From CAZLGM01 sp964623625 (lineage in GTDB: Bacteria > Desulfobacterota > Desulfobulbia > Desulfobulbales > Desulfocapsaceae): a DNA stretch of 35,411 bases. Positions 16,110 through 23,802 of the stretch are shown here, piece after piece. Under the pieces are notes generated by a model. It worked only from the letters and a program-made list of their open reading frames with translations. It made no database searches and was not told where the DNA came from. The position numbers and the translations under genes are program-made. Every line of letters begins with the position of its first letter. The stretch's first letter is position 1. The DNA is taken from the NCBI GenBank assembly GCA_964623625.1, contig CAZUUJ010000038.1, forward strand, positions 1 through 35,411, read 5' to 3'.

Positions 16110-19102
16110 ATCTCGATGCTTACTTTGGTCTCACAGCTTGAACCCCCGCTGTCTGTACCGGAACCGCCATCGCACAGGTCGTTGCCGGCAGATATGAAGC
16201 CGCTGCTCACCGATACATAGTTAAGTGTCGCGTTGGTGCTGTAGAGGGCGGTATCCACCAACAATGGATATGTAGGGGTCTTAGCAGAAGTGTAAATCGT
16301 GTTGCCGTTCTGTTTGTAGTAGACGGTCCCACCCACCACTTCGACCGAGACATTGTCCCCAGACTGGTAAGAGGGGCCGTCAAGCTTCAGGGACCCATTT
16401 TCGTATATCTTGATGACACCTGTCTGATGGAGATACAGACCGAAGTCGACATCCTGATAATTGACATCGGTGTTGCCGTTACTCAGGCCAAACATACGAT
16501 GGGTATTTGTCTGGTAGACAGTGCTTTGTACGGAGCCGTCGCCGGACGGCAGTGATTCTACAGATACTGCTCCGGCATCATATGAATCACCGCTTGAACT
16601 TTTTTTCAGTCTAAATCCGTTTACACCTTCAAGATGGGTATTCACCAAGTCGGTCCAGGTGACACCGAATATGGCAGACTGGACAAAATCTCCGGTCAGA
16701 ATATCGTTGCCGTTTGCTCCGAAAAGCTGATCATCACCAGGACCACCGCGGATGGTGTCGTTTCCATCATCACCCTGGATCGTATCGTTTCCTGAACGCC
16801 CGACAATAAAGTCATTACCTTTTCCTCCTATAATAAAATTATTTCTGCTGTTCCCGTGGATATGATCATGGGCGTCGGAGCCGATGACATTTTCAATACC
16901 AGTAACGAAAAGATTTCCGGTTCCCGGTGGAACATAGAGTCCCAGTCTGGTTTGAGAACCTTGGCAGTAAAACGGGCCGGAAATCCGCAGATCGACGCAG
17001 AGCTGGGCTTCGGTGAATTGCGAGTAATCGAGGGTGTCTGTATCTACGCTAGGTGCTTCTTTTATCCAGTTGGTACCCAGGTTTCCATCGATGAAGGCGT
17101 AGGTGTCATTTCCGGAGCCTCCTTCGAGCCAGTCATCACCTGCTCCTCCGATGAGCTGGTCGTTGCCGTCTCCACCATAGAGACAGTCACGGGCCTCTCC
17201 GCCGTCGAGAATGTCACTGCCACTGACATTGTTCTCCTGCCAATCGGACCGTTCACCACCCCAAATCGTATCACTGCCGCCCTCACCAAGCAGAACGTCA
17301 TTGCCATCCATGCCGGCAAGAATATCACCGACTTTGAGGTAGCCGAGGTTGCACACAGGATTATTACCGGTCTGTTGACTGATAAATGTGGAGTTACCTC
17401 CTTTGATCAGGTTGTTCCGGCTGTTTCCCCGGAGCATGTCATCGTGGTCGGTACCGATCAGATTCTCAATACCGGTGTCCGAGGACAGCTTGATAGACAG
17501 ATTCGGATTGCCATCGACTGCCTGGCTGGAAGCCGAATAATTCAGCGACACGGATATGCCATCCTGGGTCGGAAAACCGGAAAAATCAAAGGTATCAGTA
17601 TCAACATTCGGGGCTTCAGTAACATTGGCTGTTCCTGGAACACTGTTGGTGAAACGGTAGAGATCGTTACCTGCACCACCAATGAGAAAATCAGTGCCTT
17701 CAGCACCGATGATGGTATCGTTGCCCGTATCGCCAAAGACACAATCCTGGCCGGGACCTCCATCAAGGGTGTCGTTACCGGGTCCTCCTAAAAGCCGGTC
17801 ATGGTTGGCCGTACCGGGATTCCATTGGCCATAGCAATTGGCCATCTGACTCTTCCACACGCTGTTATTGCCAAACAGTCGGTCGTCACCCACTCCGCCG
17901 TGTATCAAGTCATATCCGTCACCGCCGCAGATAATATCATCTCCGCCAAAGCCATTAATAATATCATTGCCGCCCATACCGTGAATGATATCCGGCCCGG
18001 TTGTACCGTTAATAATGTTATCGCCGCTGTCACCTTTAATTGTCGGGACAAATCCGTCGCAGGTCGCGATGATCGGCGGCTTGGGAGCCGGGACAGGGAT
18101 GTTATCTGTAGGAAACGGTTTGTCAAGGGAGTAGGGAACGGTTTCACCGGTCGGCAGTTCACGGGCAATTTCAACAGCCTGGGACAGACAGAAAAGATTA
18201 TTATCCTCCCGGGTCTCTTTTACTCTGTTTGAGCTGTCCACCATCGCATGCCAGTAATATTTTCCCTGCTGTAAACCGACAGGAAGCGGTATACTGAGCA
18301 TCCGAGTTTGGGTTTTTCCGTCTGGCGGGATAGTGGTGAAGGTCATCTCTTTCTGCACTGGTGTGTGGGGTAACAGCTGCTGGGCGGCTTGTGTCCCTCT
18401 ACACCTGTTTGCAGAGTCCAGGAAGATCCTGGTTAGGTAGATCTGACGCTGAGGATGTGTGATTTTTGCCCCAGCTGACCTGACATCATTTTTGATGGTC
18501 AGTTTGAGGGATTGATTCTCACCTGCCTGAGACTTGGTTTTTCCTGTCAGGGCAAGCATGACTTTCAGATCAACCTGGTCATCACCGGCTGGGGTCTTTT
18601 GGACAACTGTCGGGGTGACAGGCTCCGAACATCCTCGGGCGATAACTCTTTTCGAGGTGGTTCTGTTTGAACACTTGACAGTGTACCGTTTATCAGCCGT
18701 GTTGGTATTGACCTGGTAGAGGAGCTGTTTCTCGTTTCTCGTTATTTCCTTGAGAGGGAGCTTTGGTGTTACTGTACAGCTCACACCACCGCTTTTCAAA
18801 AAGAGGCCTGTTACCTTGATCTGGCTCTTTTTCTTGATACATTTGGGGGCGCTGATCCGTGAGATGAGAGTTTTTTTCGACGGCACCTTTGAGGAAGGGG
18901 AAGATGGTCGCGCCGGATCACGGCTGCGGTCACTTCCGCCTGGTACTCCGGGTAGGCCGGCACCTCCAGTTCCAGAGGAACCACCATCTCCTGTCAGGCC
19001 TCCTCCACCCCGTTCACTGGGAGAAGTTCGGCCGGAATGTGATGTAGAAATAGTCACAAAAAGGAGAAAAAGAACACAGAGGATGGCTGTTGCGTTTTTC
19101 AT
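16091..19102 (-). CDS. Large RTX (hemolysin-type Ca2+-binding repeat) secreted protein
   Basis: A 1003-residue protein. A Sec-type signal peptide (about 1-23) leads into a Gly/Ser/Pro-rich linker. Next comes a beta-rich region with several cysteines and a CARDB-like part (about 160-310, ending KETREDNNLFCL). About 345-850 holds three blocks of GGxGxDx-U-x RTX nonapeptides (for example GGNDIINGFGGDDIICGG), typical calcium-binding beta-rolls. The C-terminus (about 850-975) resembles a beta-sandwich domain found in bacterial surface proteins. Most RTX proteins leave by type I secretion without an N-terminal signal, so this one follows another route. The ATG at 19102 was chosen for the AGGAGG 8 nt upstream. 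pcm follows on the same strand. Confidence 0.85.
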   Translation of the reverse strand: MKNATAILCVLFLLFVTISTSHSGRTSPSERGGGGLTGDGGSSGTGGAGLPGVPGGSDRSRDPARPSSPSSKVPSKKTLISRISAPKCIKKKSQIKVTGLFLKSGGVSCTVTPKLPLKEITRNEKQLLYQVNTNTADKRYTVKCSNRTTSKRVIARGCSEPVTPTVVQKTPAGDDQVDLKVMLALTGKTKSQAGENQSLKLTIKNDVRSAGAKITHPQRQIYLTRIFLDSANRCRGTQAAQQLLPHTPVQKEMTFTTIPPDGKTQTRMLSIPLPVGLQQGKYYWHAMVDSSNRVKETREDNNLFCLSQAVEIARELPTGETVPYSLDKPFPTDNIPVPAPKPPIIATCDGFVPTIKGDSGDNIINGTTGPDIIHGMGGNDIINGFGGDDIICGGDGYDLIHGGVGDDRLFGNNSVWKSQMANCYGQWNPGTANHDRLLGGPGNDTLDGGPGQDCVFGDTGNDTIIGAEGTDFLIGGAGNDLYRFTNSVPGTANVTEAPNVDTDTFDFSGFPTQDGISVSLNYSASSQAVDGNPNLSIKLSSDTGIENLIGTDHDDMLRGNSRNNLIKGGNSTFISQQTGNNPVCNLGYLKVGDILAGMDGNDVLLGEGGSDTIWGGERSDWQENNVSGSDILDGGEARDCLYGGDGNDQLIGGAGDDWLEGGSGNDTYAFIDGNLGTNWIKEAPSVDTDTLDYSQFTEAQLCVDLRISGPFYCQGSQTRLGLYVPPGTGNLFVTGIENVIGSDAHDHIHGNSRNNFIIGGKGNDFIVGRSGNDTIQGDDGNDTIRGGPGDDQLFGANGNDILTGDFVQSAIFGVTWTDLVNTHLEGVNGFRLKKSSSGDSYDAGAVSVESLPSGDGSVQSTVYQTNTHRMFGLSNGNTDVNYQDVDFGLYLHQTGVIKIYENGSLKLDGPSYQSGDNVSVEVVGGTVYYKQNGNTIYTSAKTPTYPLLVDTALYSTNATLNYVSVSSGFISAGNDLCDGGSGTDSGGSSCETKVSIEIDNPLP

Positions 19103-19519
19103 GTCGGTCACCTCCTATGAAATATGATAGGTGACAACCATCCATGAACGCCGTGGGGATGTTGGTTGGGGCCGCTGCATAAGAGAAGAAAAAAATGATT
19201 TGCAGCTAACAGGCTAGTCCATAGCCAGTTGTCCAGATACTGATTTCAAAAGAGTGAGCGGACGATTCGCTCACCTTTACAGGCATATTATTAGATGTCA
19301 GTATACCATATTTTTTCAATCCTAACCCTTTGTATTACGGGGTGGATAAATTGTTCAAAACAAGACTAGAATCAACAACAAATACCCGAAGGTTACTAAT
19401 TTGGTATCAATCCTTTGGAGTGAGTGATGAAGAATGGCTGAGGAGAAGTAGTGTTAAAGAGGTGGAATCAAGAAGAGAATCAGAGCAATGGAAATGATTG
19501 GAATAAAGAGCCTTTTAAA
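19103..19519 (-). other. Structured leader and intergenic region upstream of the RTX gene
   Basis: There is no convincing gene. On the - strand a TATACT hexamer (near 19301-19306) could be the -10 of the RTX promoter, giving a leader of about 190 nt. The leader has several stems: GTGAGCG/CGCTCAC (19254-19260 with 19268-19274), GGCTA/TAGCC near 19213-19228, GCTGCA/TGCAGC around 19175-19206, and complementary arms CAACCA/TGGTTG near the start. I tested the GEMM c-di-GMP riboswitch pattern by eye and it does not fit. A 51-codon frame on the + strand (19342-19497) has no good start. Confidence 0.35.
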
Positions 19520-19553
19520 GTGAAGAGAGGTGAGAGGATTCACCTCTCTTCAC
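19520..19553 (-). terminator. Terminator of the Mo/FeS oxidoreductase operon
   Basis: A perfect 14-bp stem, GTGAAGAGAGGTGA (19520-19533) with TCACCTCTCTTCAC (19540-19553), with a 6-nt loop, 19 nt past the FeS gene stop. On the - strand it is followed by TTTAAAA, a weak U-tract, so the rho-independent assignment is probable rather than certain. Confidence 0.65.
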
Positions 19554-19571
19554 AGGGAAAAGCAGGATGTA

Positions 19572-20030
19572 TCAGGCACCAACCTCGTGTAGAGTGACAA
19601 ATTTCAGCGCATGGGTTGTGCACTTTGTCACACAAACGGGTTTGAGTCCCCGGTCAACCCGGTCCATGCAGTAGTCACACTTAACCGCCTTATTGCTGAC
19701 CGGATTGATCTGGGGAATATGCCACGGGCAGGCGCCACGGCAGGCCATACAGCCGATGCACTTTTCTTCATCGATATAGACGATACCATCTTCCCGCTTA
19801 ATCATGGCCTCTGTGGGACAGATCGGTATGCAGAACGGTTCATCGCAGTGATAGCAGGATTGGAAAGTGAATTCGGTCTTGGGAACTCCCCTGATCTGCT
19901 TTAACGGCTCATGGCTGATTTCACAGAGGATCGGTCCGATCGGCAGGTCTTTGTCGACTTTGCAGTGGACTTCACAGCCATGGCATCCGATGCAGCGCCT
20001 GGAGTTGAGATAGATCATATATTTGTTCAT
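19572..20030 (-). CDS. Four-cluster [4Fe-4S] electron-transfer subunit
   Basis: A 152-residue ferredoxin-like protein of the DMSO/polysulfide reductase B-subunit family, somewhat shorter than usual (about 190). Cysteines form four cluster sets: C13/16/19/23, C59/62/67/71, C91/94/97/101 and C118/121/133/137. It would carry electrons to or from the molybdenum subunit. There is no signal peptide, matching the catalytic partner. Its ATG overlaps the catalytic subunit stop as ATGA, showing a tightly coupled pair. No membrane-anchor subunit of the NrfD or DmsC type follows; a terminator does. Confidence 0.9.
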   Translation of the reverse strand: MNKYMIYLNSRRCIGCHGCEVHCKVDKDLPIGPILCEISHEPLKQIRGVPKTEFTFQSCYHCDEPFCIPICPTEAMIKREDGIVYIDEEKCIGCMACRGACPWHIPQINPVSNKAVKCDYCMDRVDRGLKPVCVTKCTTHALKFVTLHEVGA

Positions 20031-22141
20031 AATTCGACCCTCCTCTTGAAATTACGGCTACTTTTGCGGACATTGACAAAGGCTTCGCACAGGTTGATGG
20101 CACCGCCCGCCTGATCCCAGTCATCCAGCTTGCCGGTCATCAGTTTCTGGTCACTGAGTCCGGCATGATAGGAACGTTCCTGCAAGGGGATCTGTCGTCC
20201 GAAACCGTGAACCATATAGACAGCTTCGGGGTGAATGTAATCGACCACATGGGCATTAATAATTTCCGAGTAGCTGTGATCTTCGGAGCTGACATGGACA
20301 ATGTCACCTTCTTTGATACCAAGCTTTGAGGCAGCACGGGTATTGATCCACAAACTATTTTCAGGCATCAGTTCATGGAGAAGAGGATTATTGATTGTGT
20401 GTCCATGGGTATGAACTGCTGCCCGTCCATAGACAAGCCGAAATGTTCCTTTTGTTGGTTTGATAGGGGATTCGTATTCCTTAAGCGAAGGAAGTTCAGC
20501 TTTGTTTAATTTTTCCGAGATAATTTCAATTTTTCCCGAAGGTGTTTTAAACTGACCTTTGAGGTTTTTGGGATCAAACATGATCGGCTTATCGGTTAGC
20601 TCGACAAAGCCTTTTTCATCAAAAGCTTCCATAGACAAACCGGTTGGCTCAAGCTGCCATTTCCAGATGTCCTCAATGGTTTTATGAGGGAAGTGCTCTT
20701 GCAGATCCAGACGATCGGCCAAGGCCTTAAATATCTCCCAACCGGGTTTGGTGTCAAATTTCGGCTCAATTGCCCTTCTGCGAAGAGTCAGTCGTGGTTT
20801 GAGACCTTTTTGCAGGCAGATAGGAGTCTCCCGTTCAAGGTAGGTTGACTCGGGTAGAATGATATCTGAGTACCAGCCAAATTCGGAATAATGGGTATCG
20901 ATGGAAACTAAAAGGTCGCAGTTGTCAAAGTAGAATTTCTGCCGCTGCGGATCCGGCATAGCACAAAATGGATCGTGACGCATGGCGATCCATGCTTTGA
21001 CAGGATAAGGGTCCTCAGTCTGCATCGCTTTGAAAAACAGATGGGCCAGTCCCGGTCCCTTGTCAAAATGGTTGTATTTCCAGCCGACACCGTCACCGCG
21101 CTTGATATCCGGTTTTGGACAGTCGAAATTGTTGATTCCGGAGACGCCGCAGTCGCCTGGTCCTTTTGGAATGAGCAATCCGCCTTTTTGTTCGATGTTG
21201 CCCATCAGCACATTCAATATATGCAAAGCGCGGCTGGCATAGAACGAGTCTTTATAGCGGGAGAGATTCCAGCCAGGGTGGAAAATGACTCTAGGGCTGC
21301 CCTCGATCACTTCATCGACGAATGCCAGAATTGATTTTTCTTTGACACCGCACTCTTTAGCTGCCCATCCTGGCGTATACTGTTGAACAAACTCACAAAG
21401 CTGATCAAAACCAGATACGTATCGCTTTATGAAATCAGCGTCATAACCTTTCCGTTGAATGATCTCATGGATCATGCCCAGGGCAAGGGCGTAATCGGTG
21501 CCGGGACGAACCTGAAAAAAGCGACTTGCTTTGATGCCTGTCATGGACTGGCGAACATCAACATAGGTGAGCTTGCCACCTTTTTCCAGCATATCCAGGG
21601 TCTGAATGTTTTCGGCAATGCGCAGAGAGGCAAACATATTGCGGCCGAAGAGGACCAGATGGTTGGCATTCTTGATGTCATAAATAAACCCTTTCCGGCC
21701 GACCCCATTGATTGACAGTGAGGCATGGTGGGTATTTCTGCCGCAGGTGTTGTCATGATTGGTGTAGTTGGGTGAACCAAACGCGTGAATAAAGGTCTTG
21801 TACATATTCTGCCATGGACCGCCACGAGATGACAGAACAACCGATTCAGGACCATGATCCTTTTTGATCTTCTTCATTCTGTCAGCAATGTAATCGTAGG
21901 CAGTCGACCAACTCACCTTTTTCCAGCGACCAACACCACGGGCACCCTCACGAATAAGCGGCTGCTGCGGCCTTTCTTTGTCGTCGACAAGCGCCGGTCC
22001 GGCCGAACCTTTGGCGCACAGGGCGCCTCCGAGCAGATGCTGGTTGCCTTCGATCCAGGTAACCTTGTTATCCTCCGCTTTAACACGGATGGGACAGCGG
22101 ACGGTGCACATTCCGCACATCGAGTAAACTGATTTCCCCAT
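20027..22141 (-). CDS. Molybdopterin oxidoreductase, polysulfide/thiosulfate reductase-like catalytic subunit
   Basis: A 704-residue member of the DMSO reductase family binding bis-MGD and one [4Fe-4S] cluster through C9, C12, C16 and C42. C133 in NHDNTCGRNTHHAS is the likely Mo ligand, as in Psr/Phs/Arr-type enzymes. The C-terminal dinucleotide-binding domain has INTRAASKLGIKEGDIVHVSS. There is no Tat signal: the protein starts MGKSVYSMCGMC, so the enzyme is probably cytoplasmic, unlike classical PsrA or PhsA. Candidate substrates are sulfur species, but related enzymes act on other compounds and the specificity is not visible. The start has the Shine-Dalgarno GGGGG. A candidate promoter lies about 150 nt upstream. 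Confidence 0.85.
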   Translation of the reverse strand: MGKSVYSMCGMCTVRCPIRVKAEDNKVTWIEGNQHLLGGALCAKGSAGPALVDDKERPQQPLIREGARGVGRWKKVSWSTAYDYIADRMKKIKKDHGPESVVLSSRGGPWQNMYKTFIHAFGSPNYTNHDNTCGRNTHHASLSINGVGRKGFIYDIKNANHLVLFGRNMFASLRIAENIQTLDMLEKGGKLTYVDVRQSMTGIKASRFFQVRPGTDYALALGMIHEIIQRKGYDADFIKRYVSGFDQLCEFVQQYTPGWAAKECGVKEKSILAFVDEVIEGSPRVIFHPGWNLSRYKDSFYASRALHILNVLMGNIEQKGGLLIPKGPGDCGVSGINNFDCPKPDIKRGDGVGWKYNHFDKGPGLAHLFFKAMQTEDPYPVKAWIAMRHDPFCAMPDPQRQKFYFDNCDLLVSIDTHYSEFGWYSDIILPESTYLERETPICLQKGLKPRLTLRRRAIEPKFDTKPGWEIFKALADRLDLQEHFPHKTIEDIWKWQLEPTGLSMEAFDEKGFVELTDKPIMFDPKNLKGQFKTPSGKIEIISEKLNKAELPSLKEYESPIKPTKGTFRLVYGRAAVHTHGHTINNPLLHELMPENSLWINTRAASKLGIKEGDIVHVSSEDHSYSEIINAHVVDYIHPEAVYMVHGFGRQIPLQERSYHAGLSDQKLMTGKLDDWDQAGGAINLCEAFVNVRKSSRNFKRRVEL

Positions 22142-22289
22142 ACTTTACCCCCTTTTTTTTATAAGTAAGACATTCAATACTGAAAAACCGAGATTGACTT
22201 ATCTTCGTTTCAAGTTGCAAACCGCTAATTTTTTTATGGAAGGGATAGACTTTAAAAAAGCTGAAAGTCATCTTTCACAAACAGAACCT

Positions 22290-22318
22290 ATTTTATTCCA
22301 GCCATATTTTTTCTGCAA
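22290..22318 (-). promoter_or_regulatory. Candidate sigma-70 promoter of the Mo/FeS operon
   Basis: On the - strand TTGCAG (22313-22318) and TAAAAT (22290-22295) are separated by 17 nt. Transcription would start near 22283, giving a leader of about 140 nt. A GG-N10-GC sigma-54 element was looked for in 22142-22380 and not found. Confidence 0.4.
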
Positions 22319-22445
22319 CAACATGATCTGCTAATTATCTTGTTTTTTAAATGGGTTATGTTATTTCAAAGCTGCACAATACCCTTTCTCTTCATCTTGA
22401 AAAAAGATGGAAGGTAGGTGTTAGGTCATGCGATAGCTTGGAAGT

Positions 22446-22542
22446 AAAAAAACACAGTGCCGGGAAACTATAAAACAGGAGGAATATCGATACCCTTATG
22501 AGCTGAGGATTATGTAGATGATACCGATGTCAGCTTCCCGGC
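22446..22542 (-). ncRNA. Candidate structured small RNA or attenuator with intrinsic terminator
   Basis: On the - strand GCCGGGAA (22535-22542) pairs perfectly with TTCCCGGC (22459-22466), and seven T's follow at 22446-22452. Inside, GCTGA/TCAGC (22530-22534 with 22502-22506) forms a second stem. The unpaired part contains ATTCCTCCTG, matching the 3' end of 16S rRNA and able to mask Shine-Dalgarno sequences. Upstream, ACCGGC and CTTCCCG in 22575-22595 could pair with the left terminator arm instead, a switch-like arrangement. A promoter-like pair TTGATC-N17-ATAAAT ends near 22640, suggesting a transcript of roughly 180 nt. It ends before the promoter of the Mo gene, so a stand-alone RNA fits best. 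No known family was recognised. Confidence 0.4.
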
Positions 22543-22638
22543 TCCATGTAAAAAGAAAACAGACCATCCTGTTGCCGGTGAGACGGGAAGGACTTCATCA
22601 CAGTGGAATGATCCATTTTCAATATTTTTTCCATTGAT

Positions 22639-22842
22639 TTATGATATTCTATTAAATCTGATCAACGATCTGGCCGTCCAATTCAGAATTGATCCCGGAA
22701 GAATGCCGATCCCAGGCACTCCAATGGCAGATACAGCCAGTGGGACTTTCGCACAGATAGATGTGCCCATGCCGCCGTCATTGGGGATTCCTTCAATCCG
22801 GCTAATTCTGCCATCCTCACCTGTGCTCTCAGTGGGCATCAA
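22639..22842 (-). CDS. Possible small hypothetical protein or gene remnant
   Basis: A 67-codon frame starting TTG-ATG without recognisable domains, rich in Gly, Ile and Pro. The better start signal nearby (AGGAG before the ATG at 22882) opens a different frame that ends after 17 codons at 22829, 13 nt inside this one. This could be a leader peptide, a frameshifted small gene, or chance. The 22142-22997 interval otherwise holds the promoter and RNA candidate listed here. Confidence 0.2.
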   Translation of the reverse strand: MMPTESTGEDGRISRIEGIPNDGGMGTSICAKVPLAVSAIGVPGIGILPGSILNWTARSLIRFNRIS

Positions 22843-22997
22843 ACGACATACATTCCGAAGATGGATACACAGATTTCTTCATCAGATTTATCTCCTCGTT
22901 CGTTTGTTTTCGTTGACCTGGCTAGGGTTTCCTCATAGTGTCATATTCCCCGGCCAGGCGTTGTATCACTGAACGACCGGTTTATGATCAACCGACG

Positions 22998-23690
22998 TTA
23001 CAGATTGTATTTTGTATTATGGTTTGTGCAGGTCGACGGTATTATTATGCCTACACTGTTCATGCTGTTACTGCCCCCGGCAGCCAATGTGTTGTCGATT
23101 TTCACAGTGTCTGAAACAGTGGATTTTTGTTTTTTTATCAGTCTCTTACCGATGGCCCAGGTTATGTAACAGCAAAGCAGGACTATGAAATAGTAGAAAA
23201 CAGCCCCGACCAGAAGCGGTTCACCACTGGTGGTTGGTATAGTGAAAAGATAGCCTTTATTAAAAAGCCTGGTTAATTCTTCTGTTCGATAATATTCGTT
23301 GATAAAGGCGAACATAAAAAAGATTGGTATCACCTTGCGTATCAGACCGAGCATGAGCCCTTCAAAGAAGTAGTCGTAGTAAGCCCGGTTAAGCTGTGCC
23401 TGGTCGATATTTCTTGCCAGACGTTTTGCTTTTTCACGGTCCTCGCATTTCATCGCCTCCTGACGCAGATTAAGCCAGTACTTGAAGTTCTTCTCCAGCT
23501 CAACATACCGTTTAGTAATGATCAGCCTGTTCATCAGTTTGGTGAACATGACAGTTGTTATGCCAATCATTGTGATAACGAAAATCGGTCCAAGAGCATG
23601 CAGCGGTGCCAGGATCTGAAACAGTCCTTCTGCCAGCAATTGAAAAAAGGCGGCAATTTTAAACCACAGCGCATCGAGTAGGTCTTCCAT
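22998..23690 (-). CDS. EMC3/DUF106-like (Oxa1 superfamily) membrane protein
   Basis: A 230-residue protein with the layout of the DUF106/EMC3/TMCO1 group: a transmembrane helix (about 34-56), a charged helical hairpin likely in the cytosol (58-108), then two more helices (about 113-133 and 158-183) and a polar tail. The pattern resembles the minimal Oxa1/YidC insertase core, and DUF106 itself is typical of archaea. No YidC substrate-groove arginine could be assigned with certainty, so the family call rests on topology and general appearance. It lies 112 nt downstream of the TauE/SafE permease with a strong hairpin in between, which suggests a linked role, perhaps in assembly of that permease. 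Confidence 0.55.
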   Translation of the reverse strand: MEDLLDALWFKIAAFFQLLAEGLFQILAPLHALGPIFVITMIGITTVMFTKLMNRLIITKRYVELEKNFKYWLNLRQEAMKCEDREKAKRLARNIDQAQLNRAYYDYFFEGLMLGLIRKVIPIFFMFAFINEYYRTEELTRLFNKGYLFTIPTTSGEPLLVGAVFYYFIVLLCCYITWAIGKRLIKKQKSTVSDTVKIDNTLAAGGSNSMNSVGIIIPSTCTNHNTKYNL

Positions 23691-23739
23691 ACGATCTCTC
23701 TTCTTTTGTGTTTGCTAATAAAACACTTGCTAAGGTAGA

Positions 23740-23773
23740 TTTCGGGGGGAATACGAAAATTTTCCCCCCGAAA
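23740..23773. repeat. 12-bp G6/C6 hairpin between the TauE/SafE and DUF106-like genes
   Basis: TTTCGGGGGGAA (23740-23751) and TTCCCCCCGAAA (23762-23773) are perfect complements with a 10-nt loop. No U-tract follows on the coding strand. Such a stem could protect the upstream mRNA and lower downstream expression. Confidence 0.55.
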
Positions 23774-23802
23774 GTGTTTAATTATTCAACAGTGCTTCCC
23801 TC

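Noticed and set aside
16856..17791. Long + strand open frame (311 codons) within the RTX gene
   Set aside because: It is exactly antisense to the RTX repeats, whose GGxGxD codon pattern keeps the opposite frame open. It has no Shine-Dalgarno site and no recognisable product.
19103..19310. c-di-GMP (GEMM) riboswitch in the RTX leader
   Set aside because: The leader is structured, but the conserved GEMM core sequences and tetraloop-receptor pattern are not found.
19342..19497. 51-codon + strand frame upstream of the RTX gene, beginning GTG
   Set aside because: It has no ribosome binding site, no recognisable family and a charged low-information composition.
22142..22380. Sigma-54 promoter or TGCA-N10-TGCA site for the Mo/FeS operon
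   Set aside because: All GG dinucleotides checked on the - strand lack GC at the right spacing. A TGCAACAACATG half-site at 22314 has no matching second half.
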